DNA of 64,000 nucleotides from Canibacter sp052085365 (GCA_052085365.1 JBQDFP010000008.1:1-64000); one strand, 5' to 3'. Counted from the first letter of the stretch, positions 1 through 9,448 are shown. Numbers and translations are program-made. Notes: generated by a model not told the origin, from the letters alone.

Positions 1-1309
1 TCGGTTCGTCAAGGATCAACACATTCGGCTGTTCAAGCAAAATTAAAAGGAGCTGCAGGCGCCGTTTTTGTCCCCCTGACAAATCTCGAACCGGCGTTGA
101 CAATTGTTCACGTCGAAAACCGAGCCGTTCGAGAAGCTGTGAAGGGGTAAGTTCTTTGCCTTCGATTTCGAAACTCGTTTTCGTACGGCCGAGTACTTCA
201 CGCACACGGTCATCTGCAATATCTTCCAGCTGCTGGAACTTCTGATCAAGCACGGCCACCTGAACGGTCTTACCGTGCTTGACGCGACCGCGTGTCGGTT
301 CTAGCGTGCCAGAAATCAATCCGAGGAGTGTCGATTTTCCTACACCATTCGCACCAAGAATACCGGCACGCTCGCCCGGTGCAATTTTCCAAGTGATGTC
401 GCTGAGAATCTCAGCATCGCCAAGCGTAATACCGGCACGGTCGAGTGAGACCACGTCTTTGCCGAGCCGCGATACTGCAAGCCGCTGCAAGTTGATCGAA
501 TCACGAACCGGAGGAACATCTGCGATCAATTCGTTGGCAGCATCAATTCGAAATTTTGGCTTTGCCGTTCGCGCCGGGGCACCGCGTCTCAACCAAGCCA
601 ACTCTTTACGCATTAAATTTTGGCGTTTCTGTTCGGTTGCTGCGTGAATACGGTCACGCTCTACACGTTGTAACACGTACGCTGCATAGCCACCCTCAAA
701 AGGTTCGACAATTCCGTCGTGTACTTCCCAGGTGACGGTACAGACTTCATCGAGTAGCCACCGGTCGTGAGTAATGATGAGCAGTGCGCCGCGGCCAACC
801 GGCCAGCGTTTGCGTAAATGTCTCGCCAGCCAGGCAATACCTTCGATATCTAGGTGGTTGCTGGGTTCGTCGAGTGCAAGCACATCCCATTCGCCGATAA
901 GTAGCGCAGCAAGCGCGACACGCCGACGCTGTCCGCCAGAGAGGGAACCTATCGCGGCATTCCAGTCCAGGTCGCTCACGAGTCCACTCATCACATCGCG
1001 AATTTTTGGGTCTCCCGCCCATTCATAGTCGGGCATATCGCCGACGATCGAAAAACCGACCGTGTCCGTTTCGTTGAGTGAATCCGATTGTGTGAGCACG
1101 CCAACGGTGACATCATTTCGACGCGTGACCTGACCCTGGTTTGGCTCCAACCGTCCGGTGAGCATTGCGAGCAGACTCGATTTCCCGTCACCGTTCTTGC
1201 CGACTATGCCGATGCGGTCGCCGTGAGCGACGCCAACAGTGACCGAGTCGAAAACGGGACGGGTGGGATATTCGAGATGGAGGTTCTCCGCGCCGAGCAA
1301 GTGTGCCAT
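1..1309 (-). CDS. ABC-F family ATPase, Uup-like (C-terminus cut by window edge)
   Basis: Soluble protein with two fused ABC ATPase domains and no membrane segments. ABC-F proteins act on ribosomes, in translation rescue or antibiotic protection, not in transport. The ATG at 1309 opens a frame that stays open to the window edge (about 436 codons seen). Domain 1 has Walker A GIVGKNGDGKSS, signature LSGGQRRR and Walker B ALDEPSNHLD. Domain 2 has Walker A GILGANGVGKST and signature LSGGQKRR, and is cut inside its Walker B (ILDEP). Between them is a charged linker with WLRRGAPARTAKPKFR, as in Uup-like members. The start is only 7 bases after the decarboxylase stop, so the two genes are probably co-transcribed. 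The exact subfamily and any resistance role cannot be told from this sequence. Confidence 0.9.
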   Translation of the reverse strand, partial: MAHLLGAENLHLEYPTRPVFDSVTVGVAHGDRIGIVGKNGDGKSSLLAMLTGRLEPNQGQVTRRNDVTVGVLTQSDSLNETDTVGFSIVGDMPDYEWAGDPKIRDVMSGLVSDLDWNAAIGSLSGGQRRRVALAALLIGEWDVLALDEPSNHLDIEGIAWLARHLRKRWPVGRGALLIITHDRWLLDEVCTVTWEVHDGIVEPFEGGYAAYVLQRVERDRIHAATEQKRQNLMRKELAWLRRGAPARTAKPKFRIDAANELIADVPPVRDSINLQRLAVSRLGKDVVSLDRAGITLGDAEILSDITWKIAPGERAGILGANGVGKSTLLGLISGTLEPTRGRVKHGKTVQVAVLDQKFQQLEDIADDRVREVLGRTKTSFEIEGKELTPSQLLERLGFRREQLSTPVRDLSGGQKRRLQLLLILLEQPNVLILDEP

Positions 1310-1316
1310 AGTCCCC

Positions 1317-2867
1317 TCAGTCTACGGTCTTGCCTTCTTCCGCGTGTGCATAGTCAGGGTCGAAGTGTTCAGCATCGTTTGCCACGACACGGAATGAGTC
1401 GAGTGTCGGGTCGACGGCGCCACGCACGTAACCAGACGGAGCCGCAGCAGTTCCACGCAAATAAGAAATAGCTTCAGAAGTGAGCCGCTCACCGGGGAGC
1501 ACGTTCGGGATTCCAGGTGGATATGCAGCTAGAGAATCGGCAGATACTCGCCCCGATGCTTTTCCCCACGGAACAATCTCGACCGGACTGAAAAATGCCT
1601 CATCAAGTCGCATTGCTCGTTCGAGCTCAGCAGGCATTTGCAGTGGACGTTCCGGCTCATGATCAGCCTGCGGAAGTGACCACAGTGCGTTAAGGAACCG
1701 CTTCGTGTCGGGCGGGCTCGTGGCACCAATTAACAACACGAGCGCACCCGGGGTTGCCAATTCGCAATAGATCTGGTGGTCTCGAATGAGCTGGAACTGC
1801 GCATCGGTGCCGGTGATGCCCGCACCGCGAGTGTCGATGACAATTTTGAACGGGTCATAGGTAACCGCGTCGGCGCTCGCCAATACGTCGGGAGTTGCGT
1901 CGCGGAAGCGCACATCTTTTTTGATCGCGTTGCGAATGGTCTCGGCGCCGTCGAGGGCCGCGCTGATGCGATCATGCCCCTCGTTTGCAAGGAAACGTCG
2001 AGCTTCGTCGAGAGAGGCAAGCAAGATCGCGCTCGTGCTAGTCGATTGATACGATCTCACGACGCGATCCACCAGCGTCGTAAGCTGGTGCGCAATGGGC
2101 CCATTTCCGAGCTGAATCATCGCAGACTGGGTCATCGACCCGGCCCCCTTATGCGTGCTTGAAATGACGAGATCGGCGCCGAGCCGCACTGCATTGACGG
2201 GGAGGCCAGCGTGGAGTCCGAAGTGTGAGCCCCAAGCTTCGTCAACAATGAGCGGGAGCCCGTGTTTATGCGCAATACTCGCAATCGATTCAACGTCTGA
2301 TACGGCACCAAAGTAACTGGGGGAGACCAGGTATACCGCGCCCGCATTTGGATGTTTGGCGATCGCCGCTTCAACCTGCTCAGGCGTGACTCCGTGTGAG
2401 GCCCCCAGCCCCAAATCGAGTGCGCCACGTACAAAGTGTGGTTCGATGCCAACGTGGGTCATGCCATCAATCACGCTTGAGTGAACGCTGCGTTGCACAA
2501 TGAGCTCTTTGCCGAGTCCTCGCACTACATTGGTGGCGATGTGGTTTCCGCCGGAAGCGCCGTTGGTGATAAACCACACTCGGCTAGCGCCCCAGAGTTC
2601 GGCAGCGAGCGCTTGCGCACGCATGATTGGCGTGATCCGGTTCGGTGCGTTGAGCTGCCAATCATCCTGGTCGATTCCACTGAACAGCATGGGGAAATCA
2701 AGCTTCAGCGCGTCTTCGCCCACAATATTAGCAACCCCGGGCGAGTTCATTTCCTTCGCTTGGTGGGCGGGTACATGCAGGCGCTGCCAATCATGCGACG
2801 CGAGTGTGCGTAGCGCGTCAGCGTAGGGTGCAGACTGCTGTTCTGGAGAGAGTCGTTCGTGGGTCAC
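1317..2867 (-). CDS. Orn/Lys/Arg-type PLP-dependent decarboxylase
   Basis: Fold-type I PLP enzyme of 516 residues, of the family that decarboxylates lysine, ornithine or arginine to the corresponding amine. The N-terminus has the family-typical HVPAHQAKEM stretch. The cofactor region shows TNGASGGNH (phosphate loop, about residue 102), VDEAWGSHF (aspartate to the pyridine nitrogen and the following Ala/His region, about 208-216) and STHKGAGSM, in which Lys240 is the expected Schiff-base lysine. The protein is shorter than the large inducible enterobacterial decarboxylases and lacks their N-terminal wing domain, like many actinobacterial and Bacillus SpeA/Cad-type members. The GTG start has a weak ribosome site. 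It is divergent from a LysR-type gene, its probable regulator. The substrate amino acid cannot be decided from sequence alone. Confidence 0.82.
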   Translation of the reverse strand: MTHERLSPEQQSAPYADALRTLASHDWQRLHVPAHQAKEMNSPGVANIVGEDALKLDFPMLFSGIDQDDWQLNAPNRITPIMRAQALAAELWGASRVWFITNGASGGNHIATNVVRGLGKELIVQRSVHSSVIDGMTHVGIEPHFVRGALDLGLGASHGVTPEQVEAAIAKHPNAGAVYLVSPSYFGAVSDVESIASIAHKHGLPLIVDEAWGSHFGLHAGLPVNAVRLGADLVISSTHKGAGSMTQSAMIQLGNGPIAHQLTTLVDRVVRSYQSTSTSAILLASLDEARRFLANEGHDRISAALDGAETIRNAIKKDVRFRDATPDVLASADAVTYDPFKIVIDTRGAGITGTDAQFQLIRDHQIYCELATPGALVLLIGATSPPDTKRFLNALWSLPQADHEPERPLQMPAELERAMRLDEAFFSPVEIVPWGKASGRVSADSLAAYPPGIPNVLPGERLTSEAISYLRGTAAAPSGYVRGAVDPTLDSFRVVANDAEHFDPDYAHAEEGKTVD

Positions 2868-2994
2868 GTGGCCACCATAGTGAGAATAAATCTATAGGCC
2901 AATATGATGTTCCCGTATAAAGTGACATATACAGTATGTAGCGATCAGGCTTGTGGATCAGAAAGTTGAGGCATAAATACATGCGAGGTTCACT
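2868..2994. promoter_or_regulatory. Divergent promoter region, decarboxylase / LysR
   Basis: This 127-base AT-rich stretch separates two divergent starts. It holds the interrupted inverted repeat ACATA-N5-TATGT at 2925-2939, of the size and position expected for an autoregulating LysR-type protein. The link to the LysR gene is inference. Confidence 0.35.
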
Positions 2995-3921
2995 GTGTTG
3001 AGTTTGCAGCAACTTCGTGTTCTACGTGCTGTTGACCAGGCAGGCAGCTTGAACAGAGCAGCGCAGGAGCTCGGGTATGGGGTACCAACGATCCAACATC
3101 ACTTGAATACCATCGAGGCACATTTCGGTATTGCGCTTGTTGAACGCACAACACGCGGTGCGAAACTGACTGAGATGGGGCGGCTAGTGTCGGGAGAATC
3201 AGCGCAGACTCTCGCGAACCTTGAACGGCTCGAGAAAGTCGTTGCAGAATATCGGAGCGCCGGAATGCATACCATCCGGGTAGGCACCTTCTCGTCTATC
3301 GGCGCGCGGTTGATCCCCGAAGCCATGCGTGTACTTGATGCTCGAATGAGCGTGAGGCTCGAAGTAATTGAGGATGAACCGTCTGCAGTGCTACGCATGT
3401 TGGCAAACGGCGAAGTAGACGCGGGTCTCATTTACGATTTCGACGGTCATCCAGAGCAAATACCTGAGATGTTGGCTTCGGTGCAGCTTATTCAAGAACC
3501 ATACCGGGTGCTCGTCGGACGAAATTCATCATACGCGCACGAAAAAGAACTTGATTTCACTCAGTTAAAGGATGCGCCGTGGGTGCGAAGCCGATACCCA
3601 GATTCGGCATCCGACCGAGTCATTGAGCAGGCCTGCCGCGCATGCGGGTACCAACCGAGGGAACTCATTCGCACCGACGACCTCACGATGATTCACGGCC
3701 TGGTTGGGGCGGGCCTAGGTCTTGCACTCACCACTCGTGCGGCGATCGATGTGGGGCATACAGACGTGGAACTTCGTCCAACCGTGCAAGACCTCGGGAG
3801 TCAACGAGTGTGGTTCGTGCGCCCAGTGGGCGAACCCCTAGCCGCGGTAGCCCAATTAGAAGAAATCATTCGCGATCAAGCAGCCAGGCTGCTCGCGCAC
3901 TACTCAGCGAAGTTAGACTGA
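2995..3921 (+). CDS. LysR-family transcriptional regulator
   Basis: 308-residue LysR-type regulator. The N-terminal winged helix-turn-helix (about residues 1-60) reads LQQLRVLRAVDQAGSLNRAA followed by VPTIQHHLNTIEAHFG, the usual LysR pattern. The rest is a periplasmic-binding-protein-like effector domain starting near IRVGTFSSIGARLIPEAM. The GTG at 2995 is taken as start because it begins the typical LysR N-terminus and is preceded by a short purine-rich site (cgagg). The gene is divergent from the decarboxylase and is followed after 49 bases by an amidase on the same strand. It probably controls one or both, but the effector cannot be read from the sequence. Confidence 0.9.
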   Translation: MLSLQQLRVLRAVDQAGSLNRAAQELGYGVPTIQHHLNTIEAHFGIALVERTTRGAKLTEMGRLVSGESAQTLANLERLEKVVAEYRSAGMHTIRVGTFSSIGARLIPEAMRVLDARMSVRLEVIEDEPSAVLRMLANGEVDAGLIYDFDGHPEQIPEMLASVQLIQEPYRVLVGRNSSYAHEKELDFTQLKDAPWVRSRYPDSASDRVIEQACRACGYQPRELIRTDDLTMIHGLVGAGLGLALTTRAAIDVGHTDVELRPTVQDLGSQRVWFVRPVGEPLAAVAQLEEIIRDQAARLLAHYSAKLD

Positions 3922-3970
3922 CTTTTGTTTGTGCTATCCAGGACACTGCCGATTCAGCGAGGAGTTCACT

Positions 3971-5992
3971 GTGCCAGAAGACCTTATTGATCTCTACGAA
4001 ACGACGATTGACGAGCTTCGCGAAGCATTTGCGCACGGAAGTGCGAGCTGTGTTGAGGTAGCGGCAAAGTACTTGAATCGCATTGGCGCGTTTGACCGTT
4101 CTGGCGCTCGCCTGAACTCGGTCATTGTGCTCAACCCGAATGTGTTTGAGGAAGCCGCAGAATCTGATGGAAGATGGCAGAACGGAACTGCTCGCCCGCT
4201 CGAAGGTATTCCGTTTACCGTGAAAGACTCATATATGGTTCAGGGCCTGACGGTGGCAGCCGGGTCACCGGCTTTCGCGGACCTTATTGCGCAGTGGGAT
4301 GCGTTCTCGGTCGCTCAACTGCGCGAGGCCGGCGCAGTATTCGTTGGTAAAACGAATATGCCACCCATGGCTGATGGCGGTATGCAGCGTGGGCTGTACG
4401 GCAGAGCAGAGAGCCCGTACAACCCAACATATCTGTCGGCCGCATACGCGTCAGGATCATCGAATGGTTCCGGTGTCGCAACTGCCGCCAACTTTTCTGT
4501 TTTTGGTATGGGTGAAGAAACCGTGTCTTCCGGGCGTAGCCCCGCTTCAAATAATGCACTCTGTGCTTACACTCCCTCATGGGGGATGATCTCAATACGT
4601 GGAAATTGGCCGCTTTTTCCCGCGCGAGACGTCGTGGTTCCGCACACTCGCAACATGCGAGACATGCTGCACGTGGTGAATGCGTTGGTGCACGACGACG
4701 AAACTCCCCGAGGCGACTTTTGGCGTTCACAGAACGTCATTGAAATTCCGCCAGCTAGCAAACTTCGACCCGTCGATTATCAGCAAGCAGTTACCGACTA
4801 CCGGCTCGATGGAAAAACCTTCGGAGTTCCGAAAATGTATCTCGGAAAAGACCCCAACTTTCCGATTGATGTGCGCGCATCCATTCTCGAGATCTGGGAA
4901 GACGCAAAAATCAAGCTCGAGTCTCTGGGGGCGCGCGTTATTGAAGTGGACTTCCCCCTGATCGAACAATACGAAGGCGACAAACCAGCCGGTGAAAATA
5001 TTGGAGACCTCGGCGTCCTTCCTGACGGGTGGATGGAGACCGAATTCAACCACTTTCTTTCGTACGGCTGGGACGATTTCCTGCGCGCAAACGCTGACCC
5101 AAATATTCCAGATTTGGCAGCTGTAGACCCTGACATGATCTTCCCGCTCGCACCAGGTACTCTGCCCGATCGGTATGAAGAAGTTGACAACTATGAAGAG
5201 CGCTACCGAGCCACAGTAAGTCTTGCTCAAAATGGCATCTCTGACCCGCGCAAACGCGATGATTTTGCTCCAGGGCTGCGTGCATTAGTCCAGCTGCGTG
5301 AAGAACTGTTCGAGAACTGGTTACATGAAAACAAGCTCGATGCGGTCGTATTCCCCGCTAACGCAGACATCGGAACCGAAGCGGCGGACTTCGATCAAAA
5401 TGCGAACGACCACGCTTGGGAAAATGGTGTCCTCTTCTCCAACGGTAATTATGCCCTTCGACATTTCGGTATCCCCACGGTCACCGTACCGATGGGGACC
5501 ATGAACGATATCGGTATGCCCGTCGGCCTCACGTTCGCGGTTAACGCATACGACGACACTGCGCTGCTTGGGTATGCCACCCAATTCAACCAATCAGGAT
5601 CATTCAGAACTACGCCAGCATTCGCACCCAGCCTTGTAAGCGACATCATTGCTGCGGCGCCAGAATCACATAGCAGCACGGCTGAGGCAGACCCGATCGA
5701 ACCTGAAGTTGCTATCAGTGAAATCGTGACTATTTCTGCGCCGGACGGGGCGCTCGCCGTTTCCCTTTCCGGAGATCTCTATGGCGCGGAATACCTCGAA
5801 ATTTCTGTGAACGGAACGCTGCTTCCTGTTGAGATCCAGGGGGATATTTGGGTGTGTGAGACTGTAGTTGCCCCGCAACCTGCGACACGAAACCCCATAG
5901 GTGACTCACTGCTGATCGTTGCATGCGCGAAACGTGGACGCCGCGCGGCCGCAGAATTTATTGACCTCCCGTGTGAGGACGGACCGCAATAG
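3971..5992 (+). CDS. Amidase-signature family hydrolase with C-terminal extension
   Basis: Amidase-signature hydrolase; the family cleaves amide bonds with a Ser-cisSer-Lys triad. GTG at 3971 is chosen because GAGGAG lies just upstream; an earlier in-frame start at 3929 has no such site. The product has 673 residues. Lys85 (FTVKDS), Ser163 (SGSSNGSG) and Ser187 (ETVSSGRSPA) fit the triad. The usual TGGS before the nucleophile is TVSS here, so the oxyanion-hole backbone differs from GatA-like enzymes. After the catalytic domain, about 110 residues from roughly 560 onward form an Ala/Glu-rich linker and a beta-rich segment (for example SLSGDLYGAEYLEISVNGTL) that I do not recognise. No signal peptide is visible, so it is probably cytoplasmic. 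The substrate is unknown. Confidence 0.85.
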   Translation: MPEDLIDLYETTIDELREAFAHGSASCVEVAAKYLNRIGAFDRSGARLNSVIVLNPNVFEEAAESDGRWQNGTARPLEGIPFTVKDSYMVQGLTVAAGSPAFADLIAQWDAFSVAQLREAGAVFVGKTNMPPMADGGMQRGLYGRAESPYNPTYLSAAYASGSSNGSGVATAANFSVFGMGEETVSSGRSPASNNALCAYTPSWGMISIRGNWPLFPARDVVVPHTRNMRDMLHVVNALVHDDETPRGDFWRSQNVIEIPPASKLRPVDYQQAVTDYRLDGKTFGVPKMYLGKDPNFPIDVRASILEIWEDAKIKLESLGARVIEVDFPLIEQYEGDKPAGENIGDLGVLPDGWMETEFNHFLSYGWDDFLRANADPNIPDLAAVDPDMIFPLAPGTLPDRYEEVDNYEERYRATVSLAQNGISDPRKRDDFAPGLRALVQLREELFENWLHENKLDAVVFPANADIGTEAADFDQNANDHAWENGVLFSNGNYALRHFGIPTVTVPMGTMNDIGMPVGLTFAVNAYDDTALLGYATQFNQSGSFRTTPAFAPSLVSDIIAAAPESHSSTAEADPIEPEVAISEIVTISAPDGALAVSLSGDLYGAEYLEISVNGTLLPVEIQGDIWVCETVVAPQPATRNPIGDSLLIVACAKRGRRAAAEFIDLPCEDGPQ

Positions 5993-6000
5993 CAGGACAA

Positions 6001-6573
6001 TTAATTTTTCTCGTCGGTACTGTTCTGCTCAGGCGTACTCTGCTTGTCGTCTGGACCGCCGTGTTCTGGCAAGGATCCGTAATCGTTCACGCTCTTCGCG
6101 AGCTTGCGTAACAGCGTCGATGTTCGATCACGCTCCACACCTGACAAACCTCGAAGCATGACGTCTTCTGCATCTACCAGACGTGTAATTGCAGAGTCCA
6201 CCCGCATGCGTCCAGCGGGGGTCATCGAGACGATCACTGCACGACCGTCATCGGGATCTGTCAGTCGCTCTACGAGCCCACGCTGAAGCAATCGGTCGAT
6301 CCGATTCGTCATCGTGCCACTTGAAACCATTGTTGACTGAATCAACACCTTTGCACTGGCGCGAAATGGGGGACCGGAGCGGCGCAGGACCGCTAAAACA
6401 TCAAATTCCCATGATTCAAGTCCCGAACGTTCAAAGGCTCGAGCCCGCGCACGACCAAAATGTTTCGCAATTCGGCTGAGGCGCGAGAAGACTGACAGCG
6501 GTCTGAAATCAAGGTCGGGACGCACACACTCCCAGTCGGCAATAATGCCATCGACCTCATCCTGGCTGCTCAT
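6001..6573 (-). CDS. MarR-family transcriptional regulator
   Basis: 190-residue MarR-type winged-helix repressor. The core shows ESWEFDVLAVLRRSGPPFR, then the recognition helix region STMVSSGTMTNRIDRLLQRG and the wing LVERLTDPDDGRAVIVSMTP, which match the MarR family well. The N-terminal 25 residues and the Ser/Asp-rich C-terminal tail (about 25 residues) are extensions. The gene converges on the amidase, with 8 bases between the stop codons, and its start faces tRNA-Gln and glmU. No obvious target is adjacent other than itself, so its regulon and ligand (often phenolics or drugs) cannot be assigned. Confidence 0.9.
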   Translation of the reverse strand: MSSQDEVDGIIADWECVRPDLDFRPLSVFSRLSRIAKHFGRARARAFERSGLESWEFDVLAVLRRSGPPFRASAKVLIQSTMVSSGTMTNRIDRLLQRGLVERLTDPDDGRAVIVSMTPAGRMRVDSAITRLVDAEDVMLRGLSGVERDRTSTLLRKLAKSVNDYGSLPEHGGPDDKQSTPEQNSTDEKN

Positions 6574-6678
6574 AATTACCTATTCTGCCAGGTGCGTACG
6601 AATAATTTTTTGTTTGAGTTCTACGAACACCAAAATTTCTGGCAGACTATACAAGTGCAATTTGTTGCGATTGCGTGG

Positions 6679-6750
6679 TCCGCCTTAGTGTAACGGCAGC
6701 ACGACAGCCTTTGGAGCTGTTAAGTCCAGGTTCGAATCCTGGGGGCGGAG
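6679..6750 (+). tRNA. tRNA-Gln (anticodon UUG)
   Basis: Complete cloverleaf of 72 bases. Acceptor TCCGCCT pairs with GGGCGGA, the anticodon stem ACAGC pairs with GCTGT around loop CTTTGGA (anticodon TTG), and the T stem CCAGG/CCTGG encloses TTCGAAT. The discriminator base is G, and CCA is not encoded. A tRNA-Gln just upstream of glmU is a common actinobacterial arrangement. Confidence 0.97.
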
Positions 6751-6813
6751 CGGCTGTGCTGTCAAACTGGCACTTCACAGCATGAGCGGTTCCGAAAGGA
6801 CGACCCAAGACCT

Positions 6814-8250
6814 ATGTCAGACGCCAATGCAACCCCCTTAGCTGTCGTGATCCTCGCTGCAGGCAAGGGCACACGAATGAAGTCAAAGTTGCCGAAGGTG
6901 CTTCATCGAATAGGCGGACGCTCACTCATTGAGCACGTACTTGACACTGCAAACGCGTTACAGCCGGAGCACGTGACTGCTGTGGTTCGGCATGATCGTG
7001 ATCGCGTTGCTGCTGCCGTCACAGACTTCGCGCCAGAAACAATTATTGTTGATCAAGATGACGTACCCGGGACTGGTCGCGCGGTCGAACAGGCCGTGGA
7101 AGCTCTCCCCAACGATTTTGAAGGCACTGTTGTGGTGCTCTCGGGTGACGTGCCGTTGATCACCGCGGAAGTGTTACGCGATTTTATTGATAGCCACCAG
7201 CGAAATACCCGCGATATGACAATGTTGTCGGCAGTTGTTGACGACCCAACCGGTCTCGGCCGAATTTTGCGCGATGTATCGGGAAGCGTCACCGGCATTG
7301 TTGAAGAGAAAGATGCCACCGACGAGCAACGTCTCGTACAAGAAATTAACGGCGGCATTTACGCATTCGAACGCACGGCATTGCGTGACGCTTTGCAACA
7401 GATCGATACCAACAACGCGCAGGGTGAAAAGTACTTGACTGACGCCGCCGCCAGAATCTTGGCGGGAGGCGGGCAGGTCGAAGCTGTTGCAACGACAGAC
7501 ACTTGGGTGATTGCCGGAGTGAACGACAGAACCCAACTCGCAGAAGCTGGGCGCGAACTCAATGCTCGAACCGTGCGGGCACACCAGCGCAACGGTGTCG
7601 CAATCTTGAGCCCAGAAACTACGTTCATTGATGTGCAAGTGCGGATCGGCCAAGATGCTGAAATCTTGCCCGGAACATTTCTCCACGGCACGACCGAGAT
7701 TGCGGAAGGCGCCGTTGTGGGTCCGGACACCACCATCGTGAACTGCTCGGTCGGCTCCGAAGCCTGGGTGCGGCGCAGCGAGGCTCACGACGCCATTATT
7801 CATGCTGGTGCAACAGTTGGCCCGTTCTCATATATTCGTCCCGGCACTGTGCTTGGTAAGGACGGAAAAATTGGCGCGTTCGTAGAAGCCAAAAATGCCA
7901 AAGTTGGTAACGGAAGTAAAGTCCCCCATCTCAGTTATGTGGGTGATATTGAGATTGGTGAGGAAGCCAACATAGGTGCAGGCACAATCGTCGCAAACTA
8001 CGACGGTGTGAAGAAGCACACGTCAATCGTGGGCGACGGGGCCCGCGTCGGATCAAAAAACGTTCTCGTTTCACCCGTACACGTGGGCGCAGGTGCTTAC
8101 ACTGGTGCTGGTGCCGTGGTGCGAAAAGATGTTCCTGCTGGAGCGCTCACATTGAGTGTTTCACCGCAGCGTAATATCGAAGGGTGGGTAGAGCAGAATC
8201 GACCCGAAACAAATTCTGCGAAAGCGGCAAAAAGGGAGAACGGTCAATGA
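6814..8250 (+). CDS. glmU: Bifunctional UDP-GlcNAc pyrophosphorylase / glucosamine-1-P acetyltransferase
   Basis: Makes UDP-N-acetylglucosamine for peptidoglycan in the cytoplasm: acetylates glucosamine-1-phosphate, then adds UMP from UTP. The N-terminal uridyltransferase shows LAAGKGTRMKSKLPKVLH (nucleotide and metal site), VVLSGDVPLI and NGGIYAFE. From about residue 255 the hexapeptide-repeat left-handed beta-helix follows, with RPGTVLGKDGKIGAFVEAKN and YVGDIEIGEEANIGAGTIVA, the acetyltransferase core. At 478 residues it has the family's normal length. The ATG has GAAAGG upstream. The stop overlaps the prs start (ATGA), so the two are translationally coupled. Both products consume or supply nucleotide-sugar precursors, which is the usual glmU-prs pair. 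Confidence 0.98.
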   Translation: MSDANATPLAVVILAAGKGTRMKSKLPKVLHRIGGRSLIEHVLDTANALQPEHVTAVVRHDRDRVAAAVTDFAPETIIVDQDDVPGTGRAVEQAVEALPNDFEGTVVVLSGDVPLITAEVLRDFIDSHQRNTRDMTMLSAVVDDPTGLGRILRDVSGSVTGIVEEKDATDEQRLVQEINGGIYAFERTALRDALQQIDTNNAQGEKYLTDAAARILAGGGQVEAVATTDTWVIAGVNDRTQLAEAGRELNARTVRAHQRNGVAILSPETTFIDVQVRIGQDAEILPGTFLHGTTEIAEGAVVGPDTTIVNCSVGSEAWVRRSEAHDAIIHAGATVGPFSYIRPGTVLGKDGKIGAFVEAKNAKVGNGSKVPHLSYVGDIEIGEEANIGAGTIVANYDGVKKHTSIVGDGARVGSKNVLVSPVHVGAGAYTGAGAVVRKDVPAGALTLSVSPQRNIEGWVEQNRPETNSAKAAKRENGQ

Positions 8251-9227
8251 GCGCGATCGAAACAGTCGGACAAAAGAAATTAGTTCTGATCTCGGGTCGC
8301 GCATACCCTGAGCTCGCAGAGAGCGTCGCGCGGGAACTCGGAGCCGACCTGGTGCCGACTGATGCGCGAACCTTTGCAAACGGTGAAATCTACGCACGAT
8401 TCGACGAAAGTGTGCGTGGCTGTGACGCATTCGTGATTCAGTCGCACACGAGCCCCATCAACGAACACCTGATGGAGCAGCTCATTATGGTTGACGCGCT
8501 CAAACGAGCATCAGCTAAACGCATCACGGTTGTGGCGCCGTTCTACCCGTATTCTCGCCAAGACAAGAAAGGCCGTGGTCGCGAACCGATCTCAGCACGT
8601 CTGGTTTCAGACTTGTTCAAAGCTGCCGGAGCTGACCGGATCATGTCAGTCGATCTGCACGCCGCGCAGATTCAAGGGTTCTTCGACGGCCCAGTTGACC
8701 ACCTGTTCGCAATGCCCGTCTTGCTTGAGTACTTCCGCAACAACCTGGGAGACCGGGACGACCTGACCGTTGTCTCACCTGACATGGGCCGCGTGCGCGT
8801 TGCAGATATCTGGAGTGACCGTTTAGGCGCCCCGCTTGCTATTATTCACAAACGACGCGACCCAATGGTTGCAAACCAGGTGAGTGTTCACGATATCGTC
8901 GGCGACGTAGAAGGCCGTTGGTGTCTGATGGTCGATGACATGATCGACACCGGCGGCACCATTGCGAAAGCGGCAGAAGCGCTCGTACGTAATGGAGCTC
9001 GCGGCGTGACCATCGCGGCAACCCATGCGATCTTCTCAGGCCAAGCAAAAGAAGCGCTGAGCGCACCCTATATTGACCAGGTGGTTGTTACAGACACGAT
9101 CCCTGTGCCGGCTGAAAAACGTTTTGACAAGCTGACTGTGCTGTCAATTGCGCCGCTTCTTGCGCAGGCGATCCAACAGGTATTTGAAGACGGGTCAGTT
9201 ACAAGCATGTTCGACGGAGCCGCTTAA
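8247..9227 (+). CDS. prs: Ribose-phosphate pyrophosphokinase (PRPP synthetase)
   Basis: Makes PRPP from ribose-5-phosphate and ATP, the precursor of purines, pyrimidines, histidine and tryptophan. 326 residues from the ATG that overlaps the glmU stop; a ribosome site (AAAAAGGGAGAA) lies inside the end of glmU. Diagnostic parts are SRQDKKGRGREPISARLV (flexible catalytic loop region), SVDLHAAQIQGFFDGPVDHL (metal-binding His and ATP region) and the PRPP-binding loop VDDMIDTGGTIAKAAEAL. It is a class I bacterial enzyme of standard length. Confidence 0.98.
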   Translation: MSAIETVGQKKLVLISGRAYPELAESVARELGADLVPTDARTFANGEIYARFDESVRGCDAFVIQSHTSPINEHLMEQLIMVDALKRASAKRITVVAPFYPYSRQDKKGRGREPISARLVSDLFKAAGADRIMSVDLHAAQIQGFFDGPVDHLFAMPVLLEYFRNNLGDRDDLTVVSPDMGRVRVADIWSDRLGAPLAIIHKRRDPMVANQVSVHDIVGDVEGRWCLMVDDMIDTGGTIAKAAEALVRNGARGVTIAATHAIFSGQAKEALSAPYIDQVVVTDTIPVPAEKRFDKLTVLSIAPLLAQAIQQVFEDGSVTSMFDGAA

Positions 9228-9263
9228 ATACTGGCGTTAGCAGCGCATCGGTATTGAAAAACT

Positions 9264-9290
9264 GGTCGAACGTGGAACCCGTTTTCGACC
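9264..9290 (+). terminator. Stem-loop after prs
   Basis: GGTCGAA and TTCGACC pair perfectly (7 bp), and an inner CG/CG extension is possible, 36 bases after the prs stop. There is no T-tract. It may end the glmU-prs transcript. A second small hairpin, CTGAAA-AGA-TTTCAG, lies at 9319-9333. Confidence 0.45.
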
Positions 9291-9448
9291 GTCGACTTAC
9301 CCAGATATCGAGAGCAGACTGAAAAGATTTCAGTAGTATCGGCGCTTACTAGCTGGAAACTGAGACAATTGACGGTAGTCTGTCACACGGTCCACATGCG
9401 GAACACCCCGTGAGTGCAGCCCGTGAAGCGACACTGAAGAGGAGAATC

